Assembly: GCA_946406115.1 (NCBI GenBank)
Contig: OX291553.1
Coordinates: 14,141,001 to 14,205,000 of the forward strand
DNA length: 64,000 nt
DNA from: Apoda limacodes
Taxonomy: Eukaryota > Arthropoda > Insecta > Lepidoptera > Limacodidae
Direction: 5' to 3'
In this document: positions 1 to 11,061 of the stretch, one piece after another
Layout of the letters: each line of letters begins with the position of its first letter
How positions within the stretch are numbered: position 1 is the stretch's first letter
Translations under genes and position numbers: made by a program
Notes under the pieces: generated by a model
What the model saw: the letters and a program-made list of their open reading frames with translations, nothing else
What the model was told of the DNA's origin: nothing
Databases searched by the model: none

Positions 1-1155
1 CAGAAGACTCGCTCCCATCAGGCTACCGTACAAAACGCGTAAATAATTACAGAGATTTATCGGACTGCTCGGGTAAATGACATCACGCGGCAGACGCGCG
101 TTCACTGCTTAGGGTTGAGAATGGTAGCAAGCAGACGGACGATGACCTTGCGCAGCCTTATCCTACCGGACCGAATCCACCCATACGCATTCATACCGAA
201 ACATTGGAGTGCGCCACATCTGCTATTATTCTCTTACCCTACATGCGTTTGCTTGCGTTTACTGATTAGTTTTCATTTGAACCGAGGATTGGCTAATTGG
301 CGAACTTCTAAGTACCTACACTTGAATTAAAAATGTGTCAAAATTTTTAATAATAATAAATGTAGATATGAACTATATTTTAAACATTTATGTGACTCTT
401 CTATTTAGTGTACATGCGCATCATATAGCCACAGCCTAAACAACTATTTCATTCAGTCCGCCATCAGAGGCGCTTAGACAGAGAGAGATATGGCTAGTTG
501 GGTGCTGTTCAGCCAGTCATACATTTTGTCGTAGCGCCATGACTGTCTTACGTTGTCGGATTTATCAAAGGCGATAACTGACTATGTGAATGAAATGAAT
601 GTTTAGACTGTGATATAACCTTGAAACCCTAAGATGTCTTAAAGGAACTATAAGACTAATTATATTTTAAAATTAAACGCAACATTCTCATGCAATCTCT
701 CGTACTATGGTTGGGTATTGATTGATTAGTCCCCGAAAACGTAATTTTATAAACAAATTAGTGAAGCATTGAACTTTAGCATAGTATTTAAATGCGTCGC
801 GGTTCATATGACTAGTTACAATCGTTCTAGTGCAAGCCTAAAGTACCCCTTTCTATGGCATAGCTAACTGACTCAATTTATGCATGCTATTGATTGATCA
901 GGAAGTTTCCGCTTATAAAAATATCCATTTTCACGATAAATAATTATAGAAATAAAGTACCCTAATATCAAAGTCCGGTCCTTTAAAATGTGGTTAATTT
1001 TTGTCAAATAGGTAGAATATCAAAGGACTAAAAAACAAATACAGTGCACACAAAAACAAATTATCTATGAATGATTTAATTTAGCCAGGAATTTAAAAAA
1101 ATCTTTTAATTACAAACTTTGTGTTACAATTTCTATATATTTTTATTTATTTCAG
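1..1155 (+). other. UBA3 upstream intron (partial)
   Basis: The first UBA3 exon in the window starts with the last base of a split codon after a TTTCAG acceptor, so the sequence to its left must be intron. I found no earlier UBA3 exon here. The catalytic-cysteine exon should lie further left, outside the window. The sequence is AT-rich and holds no element that I can name. Confidence 0.7.
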
Positions 1156-1405
1156 ATTGCCAGAACACTGTATTGAGTACGTAAAAATAATTCAGTGGCC
1201 CAAAGAGAATCCATGGGGTAACACAACTTCATTAGATGGTGACGAACCGCAGCATGTGGCGTGGGTTCTAGAGAAAGCTCAGGAAAGGGCAAACAAATAT
1301 GGGATCAGCGGTGTTACGTACAGACTTACACAGGGTGTGCTGAAAAATATTATTCCCGCGGTAGCTAGTACTAATGCTACTATTGCGGCGGCTTGTGCTA
1401 CTGAG
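1156..1405 (+). CDS. UBA3: UBA3 exon (first in window)
   Basis: The acceptor TTTCAG ends at 1155 and the donor GAG|GTGAGT lies at 1405/1406. The exon opens with the third base of an arginine codon and closes in phase 0 on the glutamate of the conserved ATEVFKIA motif, which therefore spans the next junction. Confidence 0.95.
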
Positions 1406-3149
1406 GTGAGTTCGGGGTTTATACAAAAGCGCAGGCTACACCGCGACGTCCCTAACGCGCTATAACTCCACATCTAGCTCAGTATACTTAACGTAGCTAC
1501 GAATTATATCGAGGTAAGCTAAGCTACAGATAAAATATCCGCTCCCGTGGGAACTCTCGTATATCGATAATAATTTCTATGTCTTTGGTGTTAAAAATCA
1601 ATCCGTCCAGAAGTCTATTATATTTTTTAATTAAAATGTCGAAAATTACAGCAAGCTTTACAGGAATGCGTTAACACGTCCAGATCAGTTTGTGTCTCTT
1701 TGACAATAGGATTGTTCAACGCGCTCTGTAGGCCACTGTACTACCCAGATAGGCGTGTCACATGTTATTATATTTTATTATATACTCTCGACTCTCAGTG
1801 TGTATTTCACTCTGTAATACTGTTAAATGCTTTTGTAGGTATTCAAAATAGCTTCGTCTTGTTGCGCCAGTATGAATAATTACATGGTTTTAAACATGTC
1901 TGAAGGAGTTTATACATACACGTTCAGCGCAGAGAGACGCACGAACTGTGTGGCTTGCAGTAACGCCAAGCGTTCTATGGAGGTAGAGTCTGAAGCCACG
2001 TTGCAAGCAATCTATGACAAATTATGTGAGGATCAGGAGTATTTGATGAAGAGCCCAGGTACATTCATTGCATATTTGTTTTGTTCAGTCTTTGCGTGAC
2101 TAATAACTGGTTTGTATAAAAAAAGGAAGAATTGACTGAATTTAAGATATTTACGATTCGTCATATATGGATGACCCTTAGAGCGCTTGTAGACGACCGG
2201 TTTAAAACGGACCGACAGAAAATATCCAATATACTACAAATATTCGGCGGTACGTCTTATTATTGTAACCTATACAACATAGCGCATGATTTGTCTATTT
2301 ATTGTCCTGGGAAAAAACGGGCGTCTACGAGGGTTCTTATATTGCTAATTTGCTTAGCGAGCAATGTAGATCATAATTGACTGTCTCGGCACTAAATGAT
2401 TTTTACTGATTTAATTTAGAAGATTGGTAATATACACAATAAGCGGGAGTTACTACATATACGCACTTATAAATGTACATAAAAAAAAAACAAACTACGC
2501 TAAACAGTTAAAACTAAAGAGAAAAACCTACGATTCAAAAACCACTACCCCTACCAACGCGTGGTTGGATGGCAAGAATGCTAGCTGCATTTCCTCGCTG
2601 AAAAGAGCGAGCAAAGAGCCAGCTCTCTTGTCACCCGCAGCTGCTACTAATTTGGGAACAAGCTCTTTCAAAAATTTGTTAGCGCTAGGTTCCCATGGAC
2701 TGAGCGTTTCTACGGCAAATGACACAAATACGTAGCTTGACAATAAACTTATATATTTGCGCCGTTTGATCTGTTCTGCATCTTCGGCAGCAGCCGCAAC
2801 TCTGACCCTCGTTTCACTGAGACGAGACGGAGCCACGATGTCCACGCAGGTGGCGTCCCACACTAGAGCCCGGCCCCACTCCCAGGAAACAAGTAGTAGT
2901 AGTACATATATATAATAATTTTTATTTATTTTAGGTATTACCACAATAATCAATGGACGCAACAAAACTTTATACATGTCGTCAATCAAAAGCATAGAAG
3001 AGAGGACAAAAGATAATTTGAAGAAGAAGATAACAGAACTTGGCCTGTATAACGGTGCTGAAATTAACGTAGCTGATGTGACTACACCTAATACCATCAC
3101 TATAAAGTTAAAATTTTCCACCAATCTGGATGTAGATATGTCTCGCTGA
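1156..3149 (+). CDS. UBA3: NEDD8-activating enzyme E1 catalytic subunit UBA3, C-terminal half (3 exons)
   Basis: UBA3 pairs with APP-BP1/NAE1 to adenylate NEDD8, carry it on a cysteine, and pass it to the E2 enzyme UBC12 for cullin neddylation. Exons 1156-1405, 1839-2058 and 2935-3149 join in frame to give about 227 residues, about half of the roughly 460-residue family length. The product starts [20 protein letters not shown], then shows [10 protein letters not shown] and [10 protein letters not shown], which are near-invariant in UBA3. Exon 2 has a CVAC pair matching the second zinc-binding CxxC. Exon 3 encodes the ubiquitin-fold E2-binding domain, with [10 protein letters not shown] and VADVTTPNT, and ends in TGA at 3147. 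The nucleotide-binding domain and catalytic cysteine lie left of the window. No frameshift or stop is seen, so the gene looks functional. Identification rests on family knowledge and the match is very strong. Confidence 0.96.
1839..2058 (+). CDS. UBA3: UBA3 exon (second in window)
   Basis: The acceptor TTTTGTAG ends at 1838 and the donor CCCAG|GTACAT lies at 2058/2059. It encodes VFKIASS through [17 protein letters not shown] to EYLMKSP. The CVAC pair is the family's zinc ligand pair. The exon is 220 bases long and ends in phase 1. Confidence 0.95.
2528..2890 (-). pseudogene. Mobile-element protein fragment in UBA3 intron
   Basis: The - strand of the last UBA3 intron stays open for about 120 codons. 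It reads [20 protein letters not shown], then [14 protein letters not shown], then a leucine-rich end. I know this pattern (GR-L-WD-T, VAVETLGPW, GDPRA) as a C-terminal domain found beside reverse transcriptases in many invertebrate genomes; I cannot assign it to a named element clade. The GC content is higher than the flanking intron. It begins abruptly near 2890 and fades near 2528, with no upstream reverse transcriptase, so it is a fragment. A shorter ORF on the + strand over the same bases is a shadow. Confidence 0.6.
2935..3149 (+). CDS. UBA3: UBA3 terminal exon
   Basis: The acceptor TTTTAG ends at 2934. The exon reads [19 protein letters not shown], then [19 protein letters not shown], then a short C-terminal tail of about ten residues after KLKF before TGA. 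It is the E2-binding ubiquitin-like domain. The tail is a few residues longer than in vertebrate UBA3. Confidence 0.95.
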
Positions 3150-3275
3150 TATCTAATACTTAATTCTCTTTTATTAATTGTAATTGAGTATTAAAAAAAA
3201 AGTAAACTAATGATTACTTCTAATTTTATTTTTCTTTTATTCACGCAGCCAAAAGGCATACATCGAAAACATTTT

Positions 3276-3281
3276 AATAAA
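3276..3281 (+). terminator. UBA3: Candidate UBA3 polyadenylation signal
   Basis: AATAAA lies 127 bases after the UBA3 stop codon, in AT-rich sequence. It is the first canonical hexamer after the stop; no cDNA evidence is available here. Confidence 0.4.
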
Positions 3282-3398
3282 CTAGTTACACCGACTTCAA
3301 AACCCCATTAGATAAAGTTGAGCTTAGTGTTTTCTTCTTTCGTAAAAATAAAAAGCAATTTTTTTTTAAATGACATTTCAAGGAGAAAAAAATAATCG

Positions 3399-3771
3399 CA
3401 AACAAGGTAGCGGTCCGCCTAATGGTAAGCGGCACAGATAGTTAGGTTGCTGGCGTAAGGGCCCCTGGTCCCTCTGTTGTAGTAGCCGGGTCCACTCTGG
3501 TCTCCTTCTCTGGCACGAAATTAATTCAACGTGCGGGCAACCAGCGGTAAACCGTTTCACCTGGGTCTTCCTGACCGACGCACCAGCAGAGTCTTTGCCA
3601 AGAAATCACAGCAACGAACACCATCGGTCCCCCGCTGTCCGCGTTGAGCTCTGGCATTCTTCCCACCGCCGCGCCGCCGAGAATACAATTTGGCCGCGAT
3701 CTTCTGTAAGGTGGAAGTATTTCTCCAGTTCGGGCTGCACATCCGAGCGAGTACTCGCTGTGCCCTACCTT
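3399..3771 (-). mobile_element. Internally deleted LINE: 5' UTR joined to 3' tail
   Basis: From 3434 to 3771 this matches, in the same orientation, the 5' UTR of the LINE at 11160-11668, with one promoter-like unit instead of two and a deletion of roughly 85 bases. From 3399 to 3434 it matches the extreme 3' tail of the same LINE (compare 8055-8090, around CCGCCTGATGGTAAGCGG). The whole protein-coding part is absent and the two ends meet directly. It resembles a SINE-like derivative carrying its parent's promoter and tail. Short ORFs here are not genes. Confidence 0.72.
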
Positions 3772-3789
3772 TACTGTTTAGGCGACTCA

Positions 3790-4539
3790 GTCGTTTAGGG
3801 AGTCGTTTACTCAGACTCAGTTTAGGGGACGTGTGATTTCCGCAACTAAAAAAGATTATTTTCAAGCTAGTCTGACATCAACTTTTGCCTAAGCTGTAAT
3901 TTTAAAACAAAATGTCAGAACCCAATGTAGTTCATCAATACGACAGCCATTAATCAAGTTTAAGCGTTGCTTGTTTTAAAATAGGTATATTTACAATTCT
4001 TTAATATTTTTATTAATAAAAAAGTGTCCATTATTTATTTTTATTCGTTACTGAGGCCGTCACCGATACCCGCAAAAATGATCCCACTTTTGACAAACGT
4101 AAAAAAGTAGGTATTTGGTACGTATATGCCAAGGGATATCGCTGACATATTATTATAGAGGCTCTATCTGTATTCAGCGAATATAGATAATTTACAGCAC
4201 TAGCGGCTTCACCAGTACCTACCCATTTCATGGCATTGCCGTATATTCTATGGTTGTCTCGGTCCCTACCATTCTATCATTCCATTTACATTCACTACTT
4301 GCCTTATCACCTTAGCTAGTTGTAAAGATGATGATGTAGCTCGTGCCTACGTTTAACAGAAATCTACTTACTACTTACGCGCCAACACATTAACACAACA
4401 CAAACGTGACACATGACAAGCGTGTATGAATATTAATCGCAGGGAGGAGGATTGTCAAACTAACCTTTAATGGCTGAAGGCTGCTCTTCGACCGGTATAA
4501 GAGTCTATAGAGCGTTTGTTACTTTTAAGTTTTAAACCA
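3790..4539. other. Intergenic, nothing recognised
   Basis: AT-rich spacer between the small LINE derivative and the hAT element. I see no coding exon, RNA gene or repeat that I can name. Confidence 0.5.
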
Positions 4540-4545
4540 CTGTTG

Positions 4546-6834
4546 CCATGGGCGCCGGCAGAAATAATTTCCAGGTGGTGCAGATTTTAGTTTTCTTACA
4601 ATATTCGCCTTATTATGATTGTTAATAAAAAATTGAATTTTAGTCGGAAACATCTGAAGCCCGGTTTATTTTATGTTCGAGACATTTACAAATTTCTGAC
4701 TATTATTAGACTATAATATTTCTGAATATTTTAAATTCATACATTTATTTTATAGGTACCTAGTCCTCACGGCTCACACCTACTATTTGTTCGCGACGAT
4801 CGAAATTTAAAAATTCTAAGTTGGTGGGCCAGGAGTACCGGGATCGATATTAATCGATATACATTACTTCTCTGAACGCACCCTTTAAAGTACCGCTACT
4901 CCACACGAGATAGCACCAGCATAAATGGAATGAACTTAACAGAGAAAGCGCAATACAGTTTCTAAGAAGTGCGAAAAAGACCGACTCTTGTCAAAGTCAA
5001 TCGCGAATGAATTAGAAAGTTCATAAATGTGAAAGTTTAAAATTTTAGTGTTGTTATAGTGTTGCCGTATTTTAATTTCGAAAATATATAAATAGTAGTT
5101 CATACAGTCCAATAGTGATTACATGTGCAAGAGCGAGCTAATTAGTGTCAGTGCGCGCCGTAATTAATTAATCAGTGCAAGCAAGCAGTGACCAGTGAGC
5201 TAACGTGTGTCTCTTTTCTTTATTTTCAAAGTAAAAATAATTATAATTTTGTTATAAAATATGAGTGACATAAGGCGATTTTTCTGCAAAATGAACAGTT
5301 TAATGCTAAAGATTGTCCAAGTACTTCGGCACAGCAAATTACTAGTAAAACTGAATTAACAACACAACAAACTTTAGTTAATATTTATGAAGTGGGTTTA
5401 TATCTGGAATCTAACGTACCTATCAGTGATGAAATACGGTTTAAATTACGTTTATGAACAGATTGATGCTGAATATCACAGGGAAATTTCAAATAACAGA
5501 AAAAAACTTCAACCCATTATACCTTCGGTCTTATTTTGTGCTACGCATGATTTACCCTTCGAGGAAAAACAGAAGTTGGGTCAGTTTACATTTCCGAGTT
5601 GAGGCAGGAGATACGGTTTTAAAAGACCACTTTGCGACTGGTTCGAAACATGCCTCTATGTATCCCATCAAGTACAAAACGAAATTATTGAAACCTGTGC
5701 TGATGTTCTTCGTGAAACCTTTACTGATGAAGCAAAAGAAGCGGCATACTTTTCAATCTTGGCTGAAGAGACAGCGGATATAAGCTTTTAATGGGCACAA
5801 GATACGTCAAGTTTGACCAAACGAAACACAGTTACGTAATATTTGAAGAATTTTTGGGGTACAGACCACTTCAAAAAATAGATGCTGCATCATGTGGTTT
5901 AGATCTCAACAATACCAGCTTCAACAAGTGGATTTTGATATTAATTCAGTGAATGACCACATTTGCAAACTCACTAAAATAATAGAGGGTCACAGACAAA
6001 ACGCATCGCAGGAATTTACTGCTATATTTGGAGAAGCTAAACAAAGTTGTGAAGACCTTAATATTGAGATTAAATGCCAACGAGTTACGAAACGACAGGC
6101 TCATCGATCCAACCACAGAGAAAAGAATTTTACAGAAGAGCTTTATACATCCCTTACCTTGATTCGATCATTTCTTCTTTAAAAGACAGATTTTCTGAAA
6201 CTCACCCAAACTACACCCAAAAATAATAAAAGGCCTAAGTAAAAAAGAATTTCTTAGAGCTGCAAAACACATTGAAAATTTTGTATGGCGATCTTTTAGC
6301 TAATTTTATTTCAGAAATCACGACTTGGTTTGAAATGTGGAAATATCCACAGCCAGCGGCAAATGATATCAGTGGAGTTGATCGATATGAAAAACATCTT
6401 ATAGACTACATCGACGAGGCAAAAGATTTCTTTCCTTCGGTAGCAGAAGCGATCAAGATTGGCCTTAGTCTACCCGTCACAACGTGCACAATAGAAAGAT
6501 CTTTTAGCAAACTGAGAAAAGTTTAAACTTGGAATAGGTCCACAACAGGTGACGAGCGACTGTCTGGATTATGCTTGTTAAGTGTCCACCGAGGCAAGAT
6601 AACCAAGGACAATAAAGATAACTTTATAGAAAACGTCATTAATAAGTTCGGTCAAAAACCCCGCCGGCTGCAGTTGCTTTTTAAATGAGAATTGTGTAAT
6701 TACTGCCTACTAATTATTGTGAATAAAAAAATGATTTCCAACAGACGGCTTTTTATTTCAATAATTCCTGTTGATGCCGAGATTCTCAAGGGGTGCAAGT
6801 GCTCCACCTGGCACCCCCCTGCCGGCGCCCATGG
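4546..6834 (+). mobile_element. hAT-family DNA transposon with complete ends
   Basis: The element is bounded by a perfect 16-bp terminal inverted repeat, CCATGGGCGCCGGCAG at 4546-4561 and its complement at 6819-6834. The similarity continues imperfectly inward: CCAGGTGG lies near the left end and its complement near the right. The hexamer CTGTTG stands directly outside both ends (4540-4545 and 6835-6840), giving most of the 8-bp target duplication expected for hAT. Inside is a decayed transposase on the + strand. The length of 2289 bp fits a near full-length hAT element. The first 700 bases are non-coding and contain two ATCGAT clusters near 4845-4860. Confidence 0.88.
5261..6688 (+). pseudogene. 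hAT transposase pseudogene (ZMYM/TTF type)
   Basis: The reading starts at ATG 5261 with MSDIRRFF, a start typical of TTF-type zinc-finger hAT transposases. It then runs through several frames: an N-terminal part with GDTVLKDHFATGSKHAS, a stretch with EAAYFSILAEETADIS, and the C-terminal dimerisation region with LSLPVTTCTIERSFSKLR and GDERLSGLCLLSVHR. It ends in a TGA at 6686. Stops and frameshifts separate the blocks (for example near 5350, 5600, 5790, 6180 and 6526). The order of blocks is right, so this is one decayed gene rather than several. Identification is from motifs only. Confidence 0.8.
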
Positions 6835-7573
6835 CTGTTGCTTTTGTACCCCTTTTCCGCAATTTTGCCTGCGATGCTATAACTTAGACCATGTATATCC
6901 CGCGAAAAACTATTGCCGTGGATCGGCATAAACCAAGCATTAACAGTATTCTATATCCTCAGTCACGTTCAATTATCACTGTCACAATTAACTATTAAAA
7001 ATTTAACAAACAGATTACACATTCATATATTCATGTATAGGGTTTTTAGTTAGGTATAAAATTTTAGGTTTTTAAATAAAAGAGATCCTAAGGCCGTGAA
7101 AAAAATTTAAAAGAACGAAACTGACAGCTAGGGCTGTAAACTACTGAAATCTTCAACCGATGATTTAATCTTCTTAAAAAAATAAACCAATCTAAATACA
7201 CTTAAAATAAAATGTATCGTGAGTTCTATCTTAAAACCCCAGAGTTTAACCGTCATTTGCTCGATACAGCCAGACTAGCCAGAAGGATTAATTTCATCAG
7301 TTTTGTATTTAGATTTTTTTTTAGAACTAACTAATTTTAAACTTCAAACTTCACTTTGGAAGCTAATAACTCGAGAGTATGTATCTGTGAGGCAAGGTTA
7401 CTTAAAATGTACACACCACATACTATTTCTTAGTTCAATGTATGGGAACTTACACTTGTTTTTTTTTGTTATTGCAAAATTGTATGGCCATTCACAAAAG
7501 ATTCCAGTTAAATTGCATCAAAATCAATGCAAAGGTAGATTTCAGGTGCATGAAAAAAAAGGGTGCGTCGCGA

Positions 7574-7718
7574 AAAGTGAGAACTGAGACCGAGAGAGGC
7601 AGCGGCTATACACGCGCGCCTATCCGCCTTCCCCTCCCCGACGCGCTTTCCCCTTGATCGGACGTTCGTTCAAAAAAATAGTTCCCCAACCAAGCGCACG
7701 CAATGAAGTTCTCACTTT
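7574..7718. repeat. GC-rich inverted-repeat element
   Basis: AAAGTGAGAACT at 7574-7585 is matched by its complement at 7707-7718. The 120 bases between are GC-rich in an AT-rich setting. The form suggests a small MITE; no target duplication is evident. Confidence 0.45.
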
Positions 7719-8156
7719 AAAAAGATCTAACTTAACAAGCAACATTAAAACGTGGGCATATTTGAATATTATTTGAATTATATTTTGTTCATTAAAATGC
7801 TTAGGTCGTCTACAACACTAATATCTGCGAAATTTATAAGGGTCTAACTTGGAGTTATGTACCTACCACTTTATAAATACAAAAAGAACTACGCAAATCG
7901 GATGCAGGACGCCTGAGTAATCGATACTGATAACCTATTTATGAGAACATGGAAAATCGTGTGTCTAACTGGGAAACTCTATTTCATTTAAGGCACTTAA
8001 AAACTAAAATATGGGTTTTTTTTTTTTTTTTTTTTTTTTTATACCACTAAGATGGCAAACAAGCTTACGGCCCGCCTGATGGTAAGCGGTCACCGTAGCC
8101 TATGGACGCTTGCAACACCAGGGGTATCACTTGCGCGTTGCCGACCCTTCAGAAAT

Positions 8157-11061
8157 CTAATAACTTCTTTCTTGAAGAACTCCATACTGTAGTCCTTGCA
8201 GAAAACCTTGGCTTGAGCTCCCATTCCACAACTTCAGCGTTCGCGGGAGGAAGTTTCTCTGAAACCGCACTGTACGCGACCATTTAGGTTCTAAAGTGTG
8301 AGAATGAATTCCCTGCCGATGGCGAGCGGTGCGATGGTAGAAAGTAGCCGTGGGCATCATTTCGAACAATTCCTCAGAACACAACCCATTGTACAAGCGG
8401 TAGAACACACACAGTGAGGCAAAGTCTCTCCTCAGACTTAAGGGCTCGATACCGCAAGTGAGTTTGGAATCGTCGACAATTCTCACAGCCCGTCGTTGAA
8501 CCGAGTCAAAAGGGCCAAGCTGGTATCCGGGTGCACCTGCCCAGAGATGGCAGCAGTACTCCATATGGGGCCGAACCTGCGACTTGTAAAGTAACAACCT
8601 TTGCCCCGACGTGAAGTACTGCTTCGCTCTGTTGAGTACACCAAGTTTTTTGGACGCCAGCTTCACCTTATCTTGTAAATGATCTCGGAACTGAACATCG
8701 CTGGAGATGTCGACACCAAGGATCCCAATGCTCTTGGAGATGAAGAGGGGAGTGTTCTGGAATTGTAGGACTACAGTGAATGGAGTTTTCTTAGCGGTGA
8801 ACGCGCACACTTGTGTCTTTGAAGGGTTGAATCGGACCAAGTTTACCCGTCCCCAATCAGAGACTTGGGACAGTGTGGTCTCGATTTGAGACACAAGTTC
8901 TCCGCGGTTTTCCTCCACAACGGAATGAGGGATGTTTGCACGACCCGTGTAAAAAGCGTCTCTAGTACTGTCATCTGCATAGCAATGTATGTTGTTGATG
9001 TCCAACATGTCATTGATATGCAGTAGAAACAGCGTAGGAGACAGCACAGAGCCTTGCGGGACACCAGCATTAATGTCCGTCCATGCTATCAGAGCAACTA
9101 CCGTCAACTACGGTTCGTATGCGTCTGCCGGACAAAAAGCTAGCCACCTATTTGCACAAACCCTCGGGCACTCCGTAAGATGGCAACTTCGATAGAAGAC
9201 CGCGGTGCCAGACCCGATCGAACGCCTTCGCTATGTCCAGGCTACATGCCAATGCCTCCCCCTGACTCTCAATGGCTAGTGCCCATCGGTGTGTGAGATA
9301 CACTAGAAGGTCACCAGTCGAGCGACCGTGGCGAAAGCCATATTGACGGTCACTGACCAGATCGTGTACTTCTAGGTATCTTAGAAGCTGTGTGTTGATC
9401 ACACGCTCCATCACCTTAGAGAGGAGAGAGGTAATAGCGATAGGCCTGTAATTCGATGGATCTGATCTATCGCCCTTTTTGGGCACCGGGTGCACATTCG
9501 CAGTCTTCCATGAAGACGGAAATTGCCTATTGTGGTAGGAAAGCGCGAAGAGGCGCGTGAGTACAGGACATAACTCAGGAGCACATTGCTTAAGCACCAC
9601 TGCTGGTATACCGTCTGGCCCACTCGACTTATGAACGTCTAGAGAGAGCAACGCCCGCCTGACCTCCCGCTGCGTTATGGAGATTTCCGGCATGGTCTTA
9701 CCGCACCACGGTATAGTAGGTGGTACAGCGCCTTCATCGTTCATATTCGAGTTCGAGGCAAAGAGACTGCCCAGTAGATCGGCTTTCTCTTTAGCACTAT
9801 GGGCCAAGTCACCATCGGTCTTTCGCAGTGGTGGTAACGACGACTGGCAGAAGTTCCTTTCGGCAGCTTTGGCAAGCGACCAGAAAGCACGCCTCCCAGA
9901 AGGATAGCTCGCAAGTCGCCCACCTATTTTGCCGATGAATTGGAATTTTGCTCTGGCAGTTGCTTTCTTACTGGACCTCGAAGCAGCATTTAATTTGCGT
10001 TTTAACTCAGAAATATTCGGATCCTTATTATTACGAGCCGTGGTCCAAGCCTCATACGCAGTTTGCTTAAGAATTTTAGCTTCTCTGCAAGACCTAGTAA
10101 ACCACGGTCGTTTTTTGACGCCGGCAGCTACTCGCAGGTTAGGAATGAAACATTCCATACCAGCAAGGATTGTCTCAGTGACTGCGGCTGCGCAGACGTC
10201 AGGATCTTCTGAGTTAAAGCAGATCTGCCTCCACGGGTACGATGCGTAAAATTCTCGCAATCCATCCCAGTCTGCCGACTTATAGTGCCACACACGACGC
10301 CAATTAGTTGGCCCAGAAGGATCGGGTTGTGTGCATGACACTTGAGTCCGGACGAGACAGTGGTCCGAGGAGCCAAGAGGCGCATCCACTGAGACGGAGT
10401 ATCCATCCGGACGAGTAGTCAGCAGAAGGTCCAGTAAGGAGCTCGTATGTTCCTCTATATCTGGTATTCTCGTTGGAGAAAGTACCAGCTGAGAGAATCC
10501 ATAGGTCAGAGCAAATTCGTGAGCAGATATCCCAGCATAGTTATTGGTTCGAGAACTGAGCCACTCGCGATGGTGGGCGTTAAAGTCTCCCAAAATAACT
10601 AGTTCTGCTGTGGGATATTGCTCTAGAACTTTGTCAGTCGTCAAACTCAGGTGCGTGAAGAGTCGAGTTACGTCCGTGTCACCGCTATGAGACCTGTATA
10701 GGCACGCATAGATACGAGTGTGGCCGCCGTAATCTACGCGCACCCACAATATCGACAGGTCCCTGTCTTCAAGGCTATGAAGGCGGCGACAGCAGATATC
10801 CTCCCGGACGAACATACATACACCGGCACGACTCATGAAATTGTGTTCGAGTCTGTAGCCGGGATAGTGAAGGTATGATGTGTCGGCCGGGCAGGATATC
10901 TGCGTCTCCGTTAGAAAAAGAATGGTCGGCTGCGCAGTTTCGAGATGGTGGTGGACTGCGTTAAGATTTGCGTGAATACCCCTGATGTTGCAAAAATCCA
11001 CATTATATGTGGATGGAGTAGCCGCTGTGCAAACTCTTTTCTTATTCTTTCTTATGGCCAT
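8157..11061 (-). pseudogene. LINE endonuclease/reverse transcriptase ORF with two lesions
   Basis: The protein starts at ATG 11061. The first 240 residues are an APE-type endonuclease: NIRGIHANL, LTETQ, ILGDFNAHHREW and GSSDH. Reverse transcriptase follows, with PKKGDRSDPSNYRPIAITSL, YGFRHGRST, SLDIAKAFDRVWH, then GVPQGSVLSP and the catalytic YADD. The C-terminal third contains RPHMEYCCHLWAGAP. Two lesions break it. A tryptophan codon reads TAG at 9148-9150, and a 4-bp duplication (GTCCGTCC at 9075-9082) shifts the frame. Both are inferred by comparison with the second copy, which has TGG at the first site and no duplication at the second. Otherwise it is open for over 900 codons, so the insertion is fairly young. 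Confidence 0.9.

Noticed and set aside
2424..2735. 103-codon frame on the + strand in a UBA3 intron
   Set aside because: Shadow of the better supported mobile-element frame on the other strand.
3770..3835. Several TTTAGG-like motifs, reminiscent of the insect telomere repeat TTAGG
   Set aside because: The motifs are irregularly spaced, not in tandem, and lie next to a retroelement; not a telomeric array.
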